64,000 bases of DNA from Micromonosporaceae bacterium (GTDB lineage Bacteria; Actinomycetota; Actinomycetes; Mycobacteriales; Micromonosporaceae): contig JAHRHA010000006.1 in NCBI GenBank assembly GCA_020027875.1, forward strand, positions 1-64,000, written 5' to 3'. Shown here one piece after another: positions 17,825 through 25,756 of the stretch (positions are counted from its first letter, which is position 1; every line of letters starts with the position of its first letter). The notes under the pieces were generated by a model. The model had not been told where the DNA came from. It made no database searches and saw only the letters and a list, made by a program, of their open reading frames with translations. The position numbers were made by a program, and so were the translations under genes.

Positions 17825-18802
17825 CTAGGTGTTCCCGAGGATGAGGTCGGCGAGGAGGGTGGGATCGATGTTGCCTCCGGTCACGACGGCGACCACCGGA
17901 CCATCGACAACGCCGAACCTATCCCGCAGTTCATCCCGCCGGTGCAGCCAGGCGGCGGGCGCGACCGCCCCGCTGGGCTCGGCGACAATGCGGGCGGAGC
18001 GGGCAAGCGCACCCACCGTTGACAGGATCTCCGCCTCAGTGACGGTGATGATGCCGTCGAGTCGCTCGCGCAGGTGGGCAAGGGTGAGGTCGGAAAGGTT
18101 GGTCCGCAGGCCATCCGCCGCGGTGCGGTAGGTCTGCTCGGTCGGCCAGGTGACCACACGGCCCTCGCGTAGGCTCTCGGCCGCGTCCGCGGCGACCTCC
18201 GGCTCGACGCCCACCACGCGCGCGGATGGCCGGAGGCCCTTCACCGCGGTCGCTACCCCCGAGGCGAGACCACCGCCGCCAACCGGCACCAATACACAGG
18301 CGACATCGGGCAGGTCCGCCACGATCTCCAGACCCACGGTGCCCTGGCCGGCGATGATGTCGAGGTGGTCGAAGGGCGGGATCACCACGAGGCCGCGAGC
18401 CGCCGCGATCTGCTCCGTTCGGGCCTCCCGATCGGCGGGCGGGACTAGGACGACCTCCGCACCCAGTGCACGCACCGCCTCCACCTTGATGGGCGGCGCG
18501 ACATCGGGCATCACCACGACGCACCTGACGCCGCATCGCTGGGCCGCGAACGCAAGCGCCTGCCCGTGATTGCCGGAGGAGTGGGTCACCACACCGCCAG
18601 CCAGTGCATTCGAAGGCAGGCACGCCAACGCGTGCACCGCACCGCGTACCTTGAAGGCACCGATCGGCTGCAGGTTCTCCGGCTTGAGCCACAGGCCCGG
18701 CCACGACACGGGCGCGAGCAGCGGCGTCCGGACGGCGACTCCGGCGATATGCGCGGCGGCCGCGCGCACGTCATCCACGGTGACCAGTGCGAACGGTCGC
18801 AT
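17825..18802 (-). CDS. Threonine/serine dehydratase-like PLP enzyme
   Basis: A fold-type II PLP enzyme of 325 residues with only the catalytic domain (no ACT regulatory domain). The PLP lysine lies in QPIGAFKVRGA, the SSGNHGQALAFAA loop binds the substrate carboxylate, and VPVGGGGLASGVA binds the phosphate. The family covers catabolic threonine dehydratase, serine dehydratase, serine racemase and hydroxyectoine-type lyases; the sequence alone does not decide between these. It starts with GTG/ATG region MRPFALVTVDDVRAA and lies 12 nt after the SnoaL-like gene on the same strand, so the two are likely co-transcribed. Its 3' end is 9 nt from that of convergent ptrB. Confidence 0.88.
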   Translation of the reverse strand: MRPFALVTVDDVRAAAAHIAGVAVRTPLLAPVSWPGLWLKPENLQPIGAFKVRGAVHALACLPSNALAGGVVTHSSGNHGQALAFAAQRCGVRCVVVMPDVAPPIKVEAVRALGAEVVLVPPADREARTEQIAAARGLVVIPPFDHLDIIAGQGTVGLEIVADLPDVACVLVPVGGGGLASGVATAVKGLRPSARVVGVEPEVAADAAESLREGRVVTWPTEQTYRTAADGLRTNLSDLTLAHLRERLDGIITVTEAEILSTVGALARSARIVAEPSGAVAPAAWLHRRDELRDRFGVVDGPVVAVVTGGNIDPTLLADLILGNT

Positions 18803-18814
18803 CGCGCGGAGCCG

Positions 18815-19222
18815 CTAGCCGGCGAGCTGCTGCTGGAGTTGGAGCAACTCCTCGACGTGTCGGATCTCGGTGATCTTGTCGTCTGGCACCCGCACGATGT
18901 CGGTACCGGTGATGGAGACTTCCCGACCCGTGGCTGGCGTGCCGAACCAGTCCCCGGTGTGCCTGCCGGTCATCCGCCAATGCGTCACGACCCACCCGTC
19001 ACCCGGATCCGCCTGGTAGACCAGTTGATGATGCGTGTCGGTGAAACCGTCGCGCACCGCCGCGACCAGGGCCTTCATGCCCTCGACGCCGGAACTCGCG
19101 CCCGGCATCGGATTGTGATCGATCAGGCCCGGGTCGAGGACGTCGTCGAGGCCGGCGACATCCCCGCGATCGAACAGCTCGTACATGCGGCCCGCGAGGG
19201 CGCGCCTGTCGGTAGCCATCAT
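18815..19222 (-). CDS. SnoaL-like / NTF2-fold ester cyclase-type protein
   Basis: A small protein of about 135 residues with the SnoaL-like NTF2 fold: LYELFDRGD-type helix, VLDPGLIDHNPMPG, GVEGMKALVAAVRDGFTD, WRMTGRHTGDWFGTPATGREVSITGTDIVRVPDDKITEIRHVEE. These proteins act as cyclases, isomerases or hydrolases, or lack catalysis, and the substrate is unknown. ATG at 19222 is preferred over 19240 because GGAAGGAG lies 5-6 nt upstream of it. It precedes the PLP dehydratase by 12 nt and is divergent from the MetE-like operon across a 111-bp gap. Confidence 0.85.
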   Translation of the reverse strand: MMATDRRALAGRMYELFDRGDVAGLDDVLDPGLIDHNPMPGASSGVEGMKALVAAVRDGFTDTHHQLVYQADPGDGWVVTHWRMTGRHTGDWFGTPATGREVSITGTDIVRVPDDKITEIRHVEELLQLQQQLAG

Positions 19223-19333
19223 TGACACTCCTTCCCCCATTCAGGATAGGGAGTTCACCTGGGTCTGGGGCCCTGATCGCGGACCCGGGCGTCGCGTACG
19301 GTTGACTGCACTCAGCTTGCGATTGGAGGGAGC

Positions 19334-20371
19334 ATGCCGGACCTTCCGTTGTTTCCGACTGCGCTGGTGGGCAGCTTTCCCCAGCCTGAGTGGCTGATCG
19401 ACCGCGCCAAGCTCGCCGGCCGGTTCCCTCCGCGAGTTCGCGCGCGGGAGCTCTGGCGACCCGCACCGGAACACCTCGCGCGGGCGCAGGACGATGCGAC
19501 TCTGCTGGCGATCCGGGAGCAGGAGGACGCGGGCCTGGACATCGTGAGCGACGGCGAGATCCGACGGGAGAGCTACTCGAACCACTTCGCGACTGCGTTG
19601 GTCGGGCTCGACCTCGACAACCCCGGCGAGGCGCTCGACCGCAGCGGGCATCCCAACCCGGTGCCAAGAGTCGTAGGGCCGATCAGTCGACCGAAACCGG
19701 TGCAGATCGACGACCTGCGATTCCTGCGCGAGCACACCAGTCGAACCATCAAGATCACCGTGCCGGGACCCTTCACCATGTCCCAACAGGCACAGGACGA
19801 CTACTACGGCAATCCGGAGGAGTTGGCCAACGCCTACGCGGATGCCGTCAACACGGAGGTACACGACCTCTTCGCCGCGGGCGCGGACATCGTCCAGCTG
19901 GACGAGCCCTACCTGCAGGCCCGACCGGAGCCCGCTCGAGAGTACGGCGTGAAGGCACTGAACCGGGCGCTGGCCGGCGTGGTCGGCACTACCGCAGTGC
20001 ACCTGTGCTTCGGCTACGCCGCGATCATCCACGAGCGACCGTCGGGTTACTCGTTCCTGCCCGAACTCGCCGAGTGCACCTGTGACCAGATCTCGATCGA
20101 GACAGCTCAGTCCAACCTGGACACTTCGGCGCTGGCCCATCTCACCGGCAAGACAATCATGCTTGGCGTCATTGACCTCTCCGATCCGGCTGTCGAGGCG
20201 GTAGAGACCGTCGTCGAGCGGGTGCGCCGCGCACTTCCCTTCGTCGCGCCGGAGAAGGTCGTCATTGCGACCGACTGCGGAATGAAGTACCTGCCTTGGG
20301 AGTCCGCGGTCGGCAAGATGCGCGCCATGGCGGGCGCCGCCCGCGCCCTGCGGGCGGAGTTCGCCGGGTAA
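19334..20371 (+). CDS. MetE-like (cobalamin-independent methionine synthase family) enzyme
   Basis: A 345-residue protein matching only the C-terminal zinc domain of MetE. It begins LFPTALVGSFPQPEWL and continues DGEIRRESYSNHF, KITVPGPFTM, DIVQLDEPYLQ and DCGMKYLP. The Zn ligands are recognisable as His and Cys in HLCFGY and Cys in ATDCGMKY. Single-domain MetE relatives include methyltransferases of archaeal methionine synthesis and epoxyalkane:CoM transferases, so the thiol acceptor and methyl donor are open. ATG at 19334 follows GGAGGGAG. It heads a three-gene operon with a CoA ligase and a citryl-CoA lyase-like protein, which points to a catabolic role rather than methionine supply. Confidence 0.87.
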   Translation: MPDLPLFPTALVGSFPQPEWLIDRAKLAGRFPPRVRARELWRPAPEHLARAQDDATLLAIREQEDAGLDIVSDGEIRRESYSNHFATALVGLDLDNPGEALDRSGHPNPVPRVVGPISRPKPVQIDDLRFLREHTSRTIKITVPGPFTMSQQAQDDYYGNPEELANAYADAVNTEVHDLFAAGADIVQLDEPYLQARPEPAREYGVKALNRALAGVVGTTAVHLCFGYAAIIHERPSGYSFLPELAECTCDQISIETAQSNLDTSALAHLTGKTIMLGVIDLSDPAVEAVETVVERVRRALPFVAPEKVVIATDCGMKYLPWESAVGKMRAMAGAARALRAEFAG

Positions 20372-20397
20372 CCGGGTAACCAGCGACAGAGGGTGAC

Positions 20398-21948
20398 GTG
20401 CAAACCATTCCGGGTCTGGTGGCCGCCGCGGCGCAGCGCGATCCCGGCGCCGTCTGGCTCCGCAACGACGAGGGCACGTTGACCTTCGCGGGCGCTGCGG
20501 GCCAGGTCGGTCGACTCGCGCAACGTTTGCGCGAGGCGGGAATTCGCCGGGGTGACCTCGTCGTCATCACGGCCCGGACGACTCCGCCGTACCTGCTGTG
20601 CTGGCTGGCCCTGGCCACGCTCGGCGCGGTCACAGTGCCCACGGACCCGGCCGCGACCGCGCAGGAACTCGCTGGCCTCGTCGGCCAGGTCGAGCCGAGA
20701 GCGCTGATCAGCGACGCTGCGCTGTCGCAGTTGGTAGCAGACGCGGGCCTGCCGGAGGCGCTCGGCATCGAGACCTTGGCAGGCGACTGGCGGGTCGAGG
20801 GGGCGGACGGCGGTGCCGACCTGACCGTCAACGTGGCGCCGGGCGATCTAGCCGTACTGATCCCGACGTCAGGGACGACGGGGCGGTCGAAGCTGGTGAT
20901 GCAGACCCACCGGGCGTACGCCATGGCGGGCGAGGGTTTCCCGTACTGGATGGAGCTCGGGCCGACCGACCGCCTGATGACCTCGCTGCCCCTGTTCCAC
21001 ATCAATGCACCCGCGTACTCGGTGCTGGGATCCCTCGCGTGCGGCGCTGGCCTGGTCCTGCTCCCGCGATTCTCGGCCAGCGGGTTTCTGGACTCGGCTC
21101 GACGGCACGGCGCGACCGAGTTCAACGCGATCGGAGCGATGCTCGAGATCCTGACGCGCCAGCCACCGCGGGCCGACGACGCGGACACACCACTGCGGCT
21201 GTGTTACACGGGACCCTCGCCGGCGCGGGACTGGCAGGAGGCGTTCGAGCGGAGATTCGGCCTGCGCGTCGTCTGCGGCTACGCCATGTCCGAGTCGCCC
21301 TACGGCCTGATCTGGCGGCACGGCACGCGCCCGTACGGCACGCTCGGCTCGCCGCGCCAGCATCCCATCCTAGGTACGGTCAACGAGGCCCGCGTGGTCG
21401 ACGAGGACAAGCACGAGTGCGGCCCCGGCGAGACCGGCGAGCTGTTGCTGCGCAACCCGACGGTCACGCCCGGTTACTGGCGGATGCCGGAGGAGACGGC
21501 GGCCGCGATCGTGGACGGCTGGATGCACACCGGCGATCTGGTGACATTGAACGGGGACGGCACGTATACGTTCGTGGCACGGCAAAAGGAGGTGCTGCGT
21601 CGGCGTGGGCAGAACCTATCGCCGGCCGAAGTGGAGGATGCCATCCTGGCGCACCCCGCCGTGCTCGAGGTCGCCGTGGTCGGGGTCGAGTCGGAGCTGA
21701 CGGAGGACGAGGTTAAGGCGTTCGTCGTGGCCGAACCCGGCCGGGTGCTGGACTTCGCCGAGCTGCGCGCATGGACCGGCCAGCGGCTGTCGGCGTTCAA
21801 GGTGCCGCGCTTCTGGCAGGCCGTTGAAGCGCTACCCCGTACGCCGACCTCGAGGGTGGCCAAGCACCGCCTCCCGGCTGGCCGCACGCCGGAGGAATAC
21901 GATGCCGAAGCGGCGTCCAACGACCGCGAAGCGAAGGGCCACGAATGA
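20398..21948 (+). CDS. AMP-forming acyl-CoA synthetase (ANL family)
   Basis: A 516-residue adenylate-forming ligase that activates a carboxylic acid to an acyl-CoA. It shows the P-loop PTSGTTGRSK, the acyl-site region PLFHINAPAYSVLGSL, CGYAMSESPYGLI (A5), DGWMHTGDLV (A7), RQKEVLRRRGQNLSPAEVE (A8) and a C-terminal lysine segment PRTPTSRVAKHRL (A10). The substrate is unknown; the region ESPYGLI in place of the usual E(T/S)xG suggests an unusual acid. GTG at 20398 is 26 nt after the MetE-like stop. Its own stop overlaps the next start (ATGA), so the three genes are coupled. Confidence 0.9.
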   Translation: MQTIPGLVAAAAQRDPGAVWLRNDEGTLTFAGAAGQVGRLAQRLREAGIRRGDLVVITARTTPPYLLCWLALATLGAVTVPTDPAATAQELAGLVGQVEPRALISDAALSQLVADAGLPEALGIETLAGDWRVEGADGGADLTVNVAPGDLAVLIPTSGTTGRSKLVMQTHRAYAMAGEGFPYWMELGPTDRLMTSLPLFHINAPAYSVLGSLACGAGLVLLPRFSASGFLDSARRHGATEFNAIGAMLEILTRQPPRADDADTPLRLCYTGPSPARDWQEAFERRFGLRVVCGYAMSESPYGLIWRHGTRPYGTLGSPRQHPILGTVNEARVVDEDKHECGPGETGELLLRNPTVTPGYWRMPEETAAAIVDGWMHTGDLVTLNGDGTYTFVARQKEVLRRRGQNLSPAEVEDAILAHPAVLEVAVVGVESELTEDEVKAFVVAEPGRVLDFAELRAWTGQRLSAFKVPRFWQAVEALPRTPTSRVAKHRLPAGRTPEEYDAEAASNDREAKGHE

Positions 21949-22742
21949 CCGGGTACGCCACCTCCATCGGTTCCTCGGACGAAACCTCCATCACAGTCCT
22001 CGGACACGACCTGGCGCGGGAACTGATGGGACAGGTCAGCTTCGGCGAGCTGGCGTTCTGGTTGGTGGCGCTGCGCCGACCGACGCCCGGCGAGCTGCGA
22101 CTCTTTGAGGCGGTTCTGGTCGCCCTCGCCGAACACGGCCTCACACCGTCGGCGATCGCGACCAGGCTCACCCTCACCGGCGCGCCGGAATCGGTGCAGG
22201 GGGCCATGGCCGCGGGCCTCCTCGGTGGCGGGTCACGCTTTCTCGGCGTGACCGAGGACACCGGACGGTTCCTGGCCACCACGCTGGCCGGCCGCGCCGC
22301 CGAGGGGGTCCCCACCACCGACGCGGACTGGGACATCCTTGCCCTAGAGGCGGTGCGGGCGCAGCGCGCCGTCGGCCGATATGTGCCCGGCCTCGGGCAC
22401 AACGTGCACCGCGCCGGCGATCCGCGGACGCCGGTGCTGCTCCGGATCGCCGCCGAGGAGCGACTGCGCGGCCCGCACCTGCGCCTTTTCGAGGCCGTCG
22501 GCCGGGTGCACCCGGAGGTGCTCGGTCAAACGCTGCCCCTCAACGGTGCGGGCGCGTGTGGCGCGGTGTTGTGTGATCTCGGCTTCCTGGTGGAGACGCT
22601 GCGCGGGTTCGCCCTGCTGGCCCGCGCCGCCGGTCTGCTGGGTCACATCGCGGAGGAGATGCGTCGCCCGATCGGCCTCGACGTGTACAAGAACGTGGAT
22701 CGCGCAACGGACTACCAACCGCCGGCAACGCCGGCCGAGTGA
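21945..22742 (+). CDS. Citryl-CoA lyase / citrate-synthase-fold protein
   Basis: A 265-residue short member of the citrate synthase superfamily. The two catalytic histidines appear in ALAEHGLTPSAIATR and VPGLGHNVHRAGDPR, and a candidate catalytic Asp in LCDLGF. GAPESVQGAMAAGLLGGGSRFLG is the CoA-site block. The length and sequence resemble annotated citryl-CoA lyases that cleave a citryl-CoA-type thioester to acetyl-CoA and an oxoacid, but a 2-methylcitryl or other analogue is equally possible. It is coupled by ATGA to the CoA ligase, which could supply the acyl-CoA. The stop codon lies in a 14-bp terminator hairpin. Confidence 0.8.
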   Translation: MTGYATSIGSSDETSITVLGHDLARELMGQVSFGELAFWLVALRRPTPGELRLFEAVLVALAEHGLTPSAIATRLTLTGAPESVQGAMAAGLLGGGSRFLGVTEDTGRFLATTLAGRAAEGVPTTDADWDILALEAVRAQRAVGRYVPGLGHNVHRAGDPRTPVLLRIAAEERLRGPHLRLFEAVGRVHPEVLGQTLPLNGAGACGAVLCDLGFLVETLRGFALLARAAGLLGHIAEEMRRPIGLDVYKNVDRATDYQPPATPAE

Positions 22743-22759
22743 TGGTCACTCGGCCGGCG
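22729..22759. terminator. Bidirectional hairpin terminator
   Basis: A perfect 14-bp stem (CGCCGGCCGAGTGA / TCACTCGGCCGGCG) with a 3-nt loop sits between the convergent citryl-CoA lyase-like gene and the DinB-fold gene. It includes the TGA of the former. There is no U-tract, as is common in actinobacteria. Confidence 0.75.
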
Positions 22760-22773
22760 TCACGTGGCACTCA

Positions 22774-23589
22774 TTAGATGCGGAAGAACGAGTTCAGGTA
22801 GCGCTCGGCCAGGTCCAGGTCGCCACGCACGGTGCCGAAGTTGCCGCGTCCGAAGGCGGTTAGCACCAGGCTGCCGGCGTCGAACTCGATATACGCCGGC
22901 AGGCTCTCGATCTCGCCGGGCTCGTAGGTGAGACCCTGGTCGCTCACCGAGACCCGGTAGTCGCCGGCGTTGCGGCCAGTGACCCGGATGCCGATGGTGA
23001 ACGGCTCTTTGACCTCTTCCGTCTTTACGGTGCCTTGCCAGATCGCGAACATGTACGGCACCAGCAGGTCGGCGGCATCGCCCGGAAGGCCGTGGGCCTT
23101 CCCGCTGCCCTGCCGGAGGTCCCAGGAGTGCACGCCGTAGTCCATCAGCTGGCCGGCCGCGTAGAAGAAGGCCGGCACCGGGCCCATGTACGGATGGGTG
23201 ACCATGAGGCCGGTCCACTCGTCGGCGCTGAGCGGCTGGAGGATGTCCTGCATCTTCTGGAAGTCGGACTTCAGCCGCGCCATCAGCTCGATCTGCGGGA
23301 TATCCCGCAACGTGCTTGCAGCCTCATCCACCTTCCGGCTCATCGCCGCCAGGCCATGCGGATCCGGCACCGCAGCGCCGCCCCGAGCCGCGTCGAAGGC
23401 CCGGAAGTAACCCTCGGTCGTGTCGACGATGTGGGCAACGACGTCGCGGGTCTCCCATCCGGTGCACGCGGTCGGTGTGTTCCACGCCTCGGGGCGGTCA
23501 GCCATCTCGAACATCCGCTCCGCCTCGGTGCGCACCACCCGGAGGATGGTGTCCTTGCCCTCGTACGTCATGCCGTTCCACTCACTCAT
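22774..23589 (-). CDS. Mycothiol-type maleylpyruvate isomerase / DinB-fold protein
   Basis: About 271 residues. The N-terminal 160 residues resemble the mycothiol-dependent maleylpyruvate isomerase N-domain (DinB-like four-helix bundle): CTGWETRDVVAHIVDTTEGYF contains one metal-binding His and GQLMDYGVHSWDLRQG another. The C-terminal 100 residues have an SCP2-like sterol-carrier look (FTIGIRVTG, ESLPAYIEFDAGSLVLTAFGRGNFGTVRGD). Such proteins use mycothiol or bind lipid, and the exact reaction is unknown. ATG at 23589 (MSEWNG) has AGAGG 8 nt upstream and is preferred over TTG at 23595. It lies near two VOC-type genes, consistent with a small catabolic neighbourhood. Confidence 0.82.
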   Translation of the reverse strand: MSEWNGMTYEGKDTILRVVRTEAERMFEMADRPEAWNTPTACTGWETRDVVAHIVDTTEGYFRAFDAARGGAAVPDPHGLAAMSRKVDEAASTLRDIPQIELMARLKSDFQKMQDILQPLSADEWTGLMVTHPYMGPVPAFFYAAGQLMDYGVHSWDLRQGSGKAHGLPGDAADLLVPYMFAIWQGTVKTEEVKEPFTIGIRVTGRNAGDYRVSVSDQGLTYEPGEIESLPAYIEFDAGSLVLTAFGRGNFGTVRGDLDLAERYLNSFFRI

Positions 23590-23680
23590 GTCCAAACCTC
23601 TTTCGCTAGAGCCGAACGTGATGCGATGGTGATCACCGGAGCGGACCCGCGGGCCACGGGGCGCATTTGCTGGTCTTGCT

Positions 23681-24193
23681 CTACTCGTCTAGCTGACGGC
23701 CAGCGAAGTACATCAGCGGGTCACTCAGCAGTTCGATCTGGATCCCGTCGGGATCCTTGAAGTACATCGACTCCACAATGCCCTGATCCGGCCCGAAGTA
23801 CGTGACTCCCGCCTCGTCGAGCTGCGTCCGCAGCTGTTCCCAGCGATCCCGCGGCACCGAGATCGCTATGTGTTGGACGGAGCCGATCGACTCGACGCCG
23901 GGCTGCAGGCCGAGCCCAGGAAAGTCGAAGAAGCCAAGCAGGGTCTGGTTGCCAAGGTCGAAGAAGAAGTGCGAGGAACCCTTGTAGTCCCGGTTCTCTA
24001 CCAGCTCCACCAAGGGGAACCCGAGCAGGCCTTGATAGAACTGGATCGTCCGTTCCACGTCCGAACAGATCAGGGCAGCGTGATGGATGCCCCGTCCCGG
24101 CGTCGACTCCCGCTCCGCAGGCGGACGCAGGTACTGGGCACGCAAGTCCGCCCGCCGGGCCTCAAGATCCACCAGCTCCGACTCGGTTGGCAC
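23681..24193 (-). CDS. VOC/glyoxalase-family protein
   Basis: A vicinal-oxygen-chelate fold protein of about 170 residues: GRGIHHAALICSDVERTIQFYQGLLGFPLVEL, then VQHIAISVPRDRWEQLRTQLDEAGV and ESMYFKDPDGIQIELLSD with a candidate metal-binding Glu near the end and His in GIHHAAL. Dioxygenase, glyoxalase and resistance enzymes share this fold, so the substrate is not predicted. GTG at 24193 is preferred because GGAGG (24202-24206) lies 8 nt upstream. The open frame extends to 24313 but that part is Arg/Gly-rich and lacks a ribosome site. An N-terminal acidic helix (ESELVDLEARRADLRAQYL) precedes the fold. Confidence 0.85.
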   Translation of the reverse strand: MPTESELVDLEARRADLRAQYLRPPAERESTPGRGIHHAALICSDVERTIQFYQGLLGFPLVELVENRDYKGSSHFFFDLGNQTLLGFFDFPGLGLQPGVESIGSVQHIAISVPRDRWEQLRTQLDEAGVTYFGPDQGIVESMYFKDPDGIQIELLSDPLMYFAGRQLDE

Positions 24194-24344
24194 GGCCGGC
24201 ACCTCCGATCGTTTCCTGCGCAAGGACCTGCCCGGATCGTAGCCCTCGCCGCGCGGGTGTTCCACCTGGGCGGCCTCGGCACCGGCGCGATCGCCGCCCG
24301 GATAGCTGCTCACAATGATCCGGCGTGGACGCTACGGTGACCGC

Positions 24345-24698
24345 ATGCCGATCGTGACCGTGACGGCGCTGCCCGCCGACGAGCCGACTGTCGATCGAGT
24401 CCTCTCGCGCGTCGTCGTAGACGTGGCTGCAGCGGTTGGCTGCCCCAAGGGAGACGTTTGGGTTTCGTACGTTCCGGCGTCGGCGCAGCACATCGGGGAG
24501 CGCCGCGCCACGCCCTCCGAGCAGTGTCCGATCGTGGTGATGAGAGGCCGCGTACGCGACGTCGACACCGTCCTCGCGGCGCTCTCCGCGGCCGCGTCGG
24601 CCGTCGAGGCCGAACTCGGCGTGCCAGCGGAGGACGTCTGGCTGCAGTGGATCGACGTGGTGTCGGGACGGGCCTACGCCGGCGGCGGTCCCATCTGA
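24345..24698 (+). CDS. Tautomerase-superfamily-like small protein
   Basis: A 117-residue protein that begins MPIVTVTALP, so Pro is residue 2 and would be N-terminal after Met removal, as in 4-oxalocrotonate tautomerase relatives where Pro1 is the catalytic base. Further similarity to two-strand-helix units is visible in VDRVLSRVVVDVAAAVGCPKGDVWVSYVPAS and VDTVLAALSAAASAVEAELGVPAEDVWLQWIDV, that is, two beta-alpha-beta-like repeats as in MSAD/MIF-sized members. The substrate is unknown. ATG at 24345 is chosen because it places the Pro; the upstream frame is short and basic. It is convergent with the PLD-fold gene. Confidence 0.65.
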   Translation: MPIVTVTALPADEPTVDRVLSRVVVDVAAAVGCPKGDVWVSYVPASAQHIGERRATPSEQCPIVVMRGRVRDVDTVLAALSAAASAVEAELGVPAEDVWLQWIDVVSGRAYAGGGPI

Positions 24699-24716
24699 TC
24701 CTGTCCTGGACCACTC

Positions 24717-25430
24717 CTACATAAACCTGGTCCCGCCCTGCTCAATCCGCTGGATCTCGGCCCGGAAGTACTGGGCGATCTGCGCACATACGTCCGGGTC
24801 GAGGTTGAAGCAGCGTGGCACCTTGCCATGCTCGCCCCGCCCAAAGCGACCCGCGCGGATGCTCGCGAACTCGGTCGCGTATTCACGGCAGATGCGCCAA
24901 TCGTTGAAGATCACCACGTGGTTGAGGTTGCGGTGGCAGTCCGTGACGGTGAAGTTGGCTGACCCGGACAGGATCGCCGACGTGGGCCGGGCATCCCCAC
25001 GGAAGTCACGTATGACGAACTTCTGATGGAAGATCTCCGGGTTGTAGTCGGACTTGACATCCGCATTGCAGCGCAGCAGTGCGGTGAAGAGCCGTCGGGT
25101 CTCTTCGAGGCCGCGTTCGCCTGTCTCGTTCCCCCACTGGGTGCGCCGCCAGGCCGCGGCGTCGTCCTCTCCGGAGCGGCGCCGGATCGTGGGCAGCTTC
25201 CCGGTGAGCAGGTAGTCCTGTTCCACCACCATGCGAACGCTCACGCCGCGGAATCGCGCGTCCAGGATGGCCTGGGCGATCGCCTCGTTGTCGAGCTCCT
25301 GCACCGCGATGTCCAGCGAATGCTCGGCGCCGCCGATGAAGTCCACGATGACCCGCTCGAGGTTGTCCGCTGCGCCGAGCTCGGCCGGACCCACGAAGCC
25401 CTCGATCTTGCCTGCTGCGAAGACCGCCAT
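24717..25430 (-). CDS. Phospholipase D-fold protein with one HKD motif
   Basis: A 237-residue PLD-superfamily protein. The HKD motif is HQKFVIRDFRGD followed by SGSANFTVTDCHRNLNHVV, and an N-terminal half AEHSLDIAVQELDNEAIAQAILDARFRGVSVRMVVEQDYL is typical of the first PLD repeat. Most such actinobacterial proteins seem to carry two HKD motifs over about 500 residues; this one stops after the first, ending in VCAQIAQYFRAEIQRIEQGGTRFM. It could act as a dimer, as the nuclease Nuc does, or be a shortened copy. No signal peptide is present. DNA/RNA hydrolysis or phosphatidyl transfer are both possible. ATG at 25430. Confidence 0.78.
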   Translation of the reverse strand: MAVFAAGKIEGFVGPAELGAADNLERVIVDFIGGAEHSLDIAVQELDNEAIAQAILDARFRGVSVRMVVEQDYLLTGKLPTIRRRSGEDDAAAWRRTQWGNETGERGLEETRRLFTALLRCNADVKSDYNPEIFHQKFVIRDFRGDARPTSAILSGSANFTVTDCHRNLNHVVIFNDWRICREYATEFASIRAGRFGRGEHGKVPRCFNLDPDVCAQIAQYFRAEIQRIEQGGTRFM

Positions 25431-25460
25431 AGTGGACAGACTCCCACGACGACGGCGCGA

Positions 25461-25742
25461 CTAGCCCGCCCCTGTCGCGTTCCCGTCCGCTTGGCTGCGC
25501 CGCCTGCCCCGCCTACCCCGCCGAAGCGCGGCCACGCCGATTCCAATCCACACGATGTTCAATGCCGCCGAGGGCCAAGCTCCGTGGTAGGCGGAGTTCA
25601 CCGTTAGCGCGATCGCGCCGAACAGGTTGAGCATCTGGAATCGTGCGCCCTCGGGCGGCAGGCGGCCGGCCGAGGTCAGACCGTACGCCAGTAGGAGGCT
25701 CGCCGCACCGGCCCAGCCAAGAACGTCGACGAGAGTGCTCAA
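25461..25742 (-). CDS. Small three-helix membrane protein (CBU_0592-like)
   Basis: A 93-residue protein with three hydrophobic helices (VLGWAGAASLLLAYGLTS, MLNLFGAIALTVNSAY, AALNIVWIGIGVAALRR) and a basic C-terminal tail. It resembles the CBU_0592 family of small membrane proteins, whose function is unknown. The downstream end lies 30 nt before the PLD gene start, on the same strand, and the start is 14 nt after the oxidase gene stop, so all three may be one transcript. ATG at 25742. Confidence 0.75.
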   Translation of the reverse strand: MSTLVDVLGWAGAASLLLAYGLTSAGRLPPEGARFQMLNLFGAIALTVNSAYHGAWPSAALNIVWIGIGVAALRRGRRGRRRSQADGNATGAG

Positions 25743-25756
25743 TTGGGCACCACAAT

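Noticed and set aside
18036-18704. Alternate-frame open reading frames inside the PLP dehydratase, helicase, oligopeptidase and MMPL genes
   Set aside because: They lack motifs and overlap strongly supported genes; they are typical of GC-rich DNA.
19223-19333. Riboswitch ahead of the MetE-like operon (S-box or cobalamin)
   Set aside because: No conserved core motif of either class can be seen in 111 bp.
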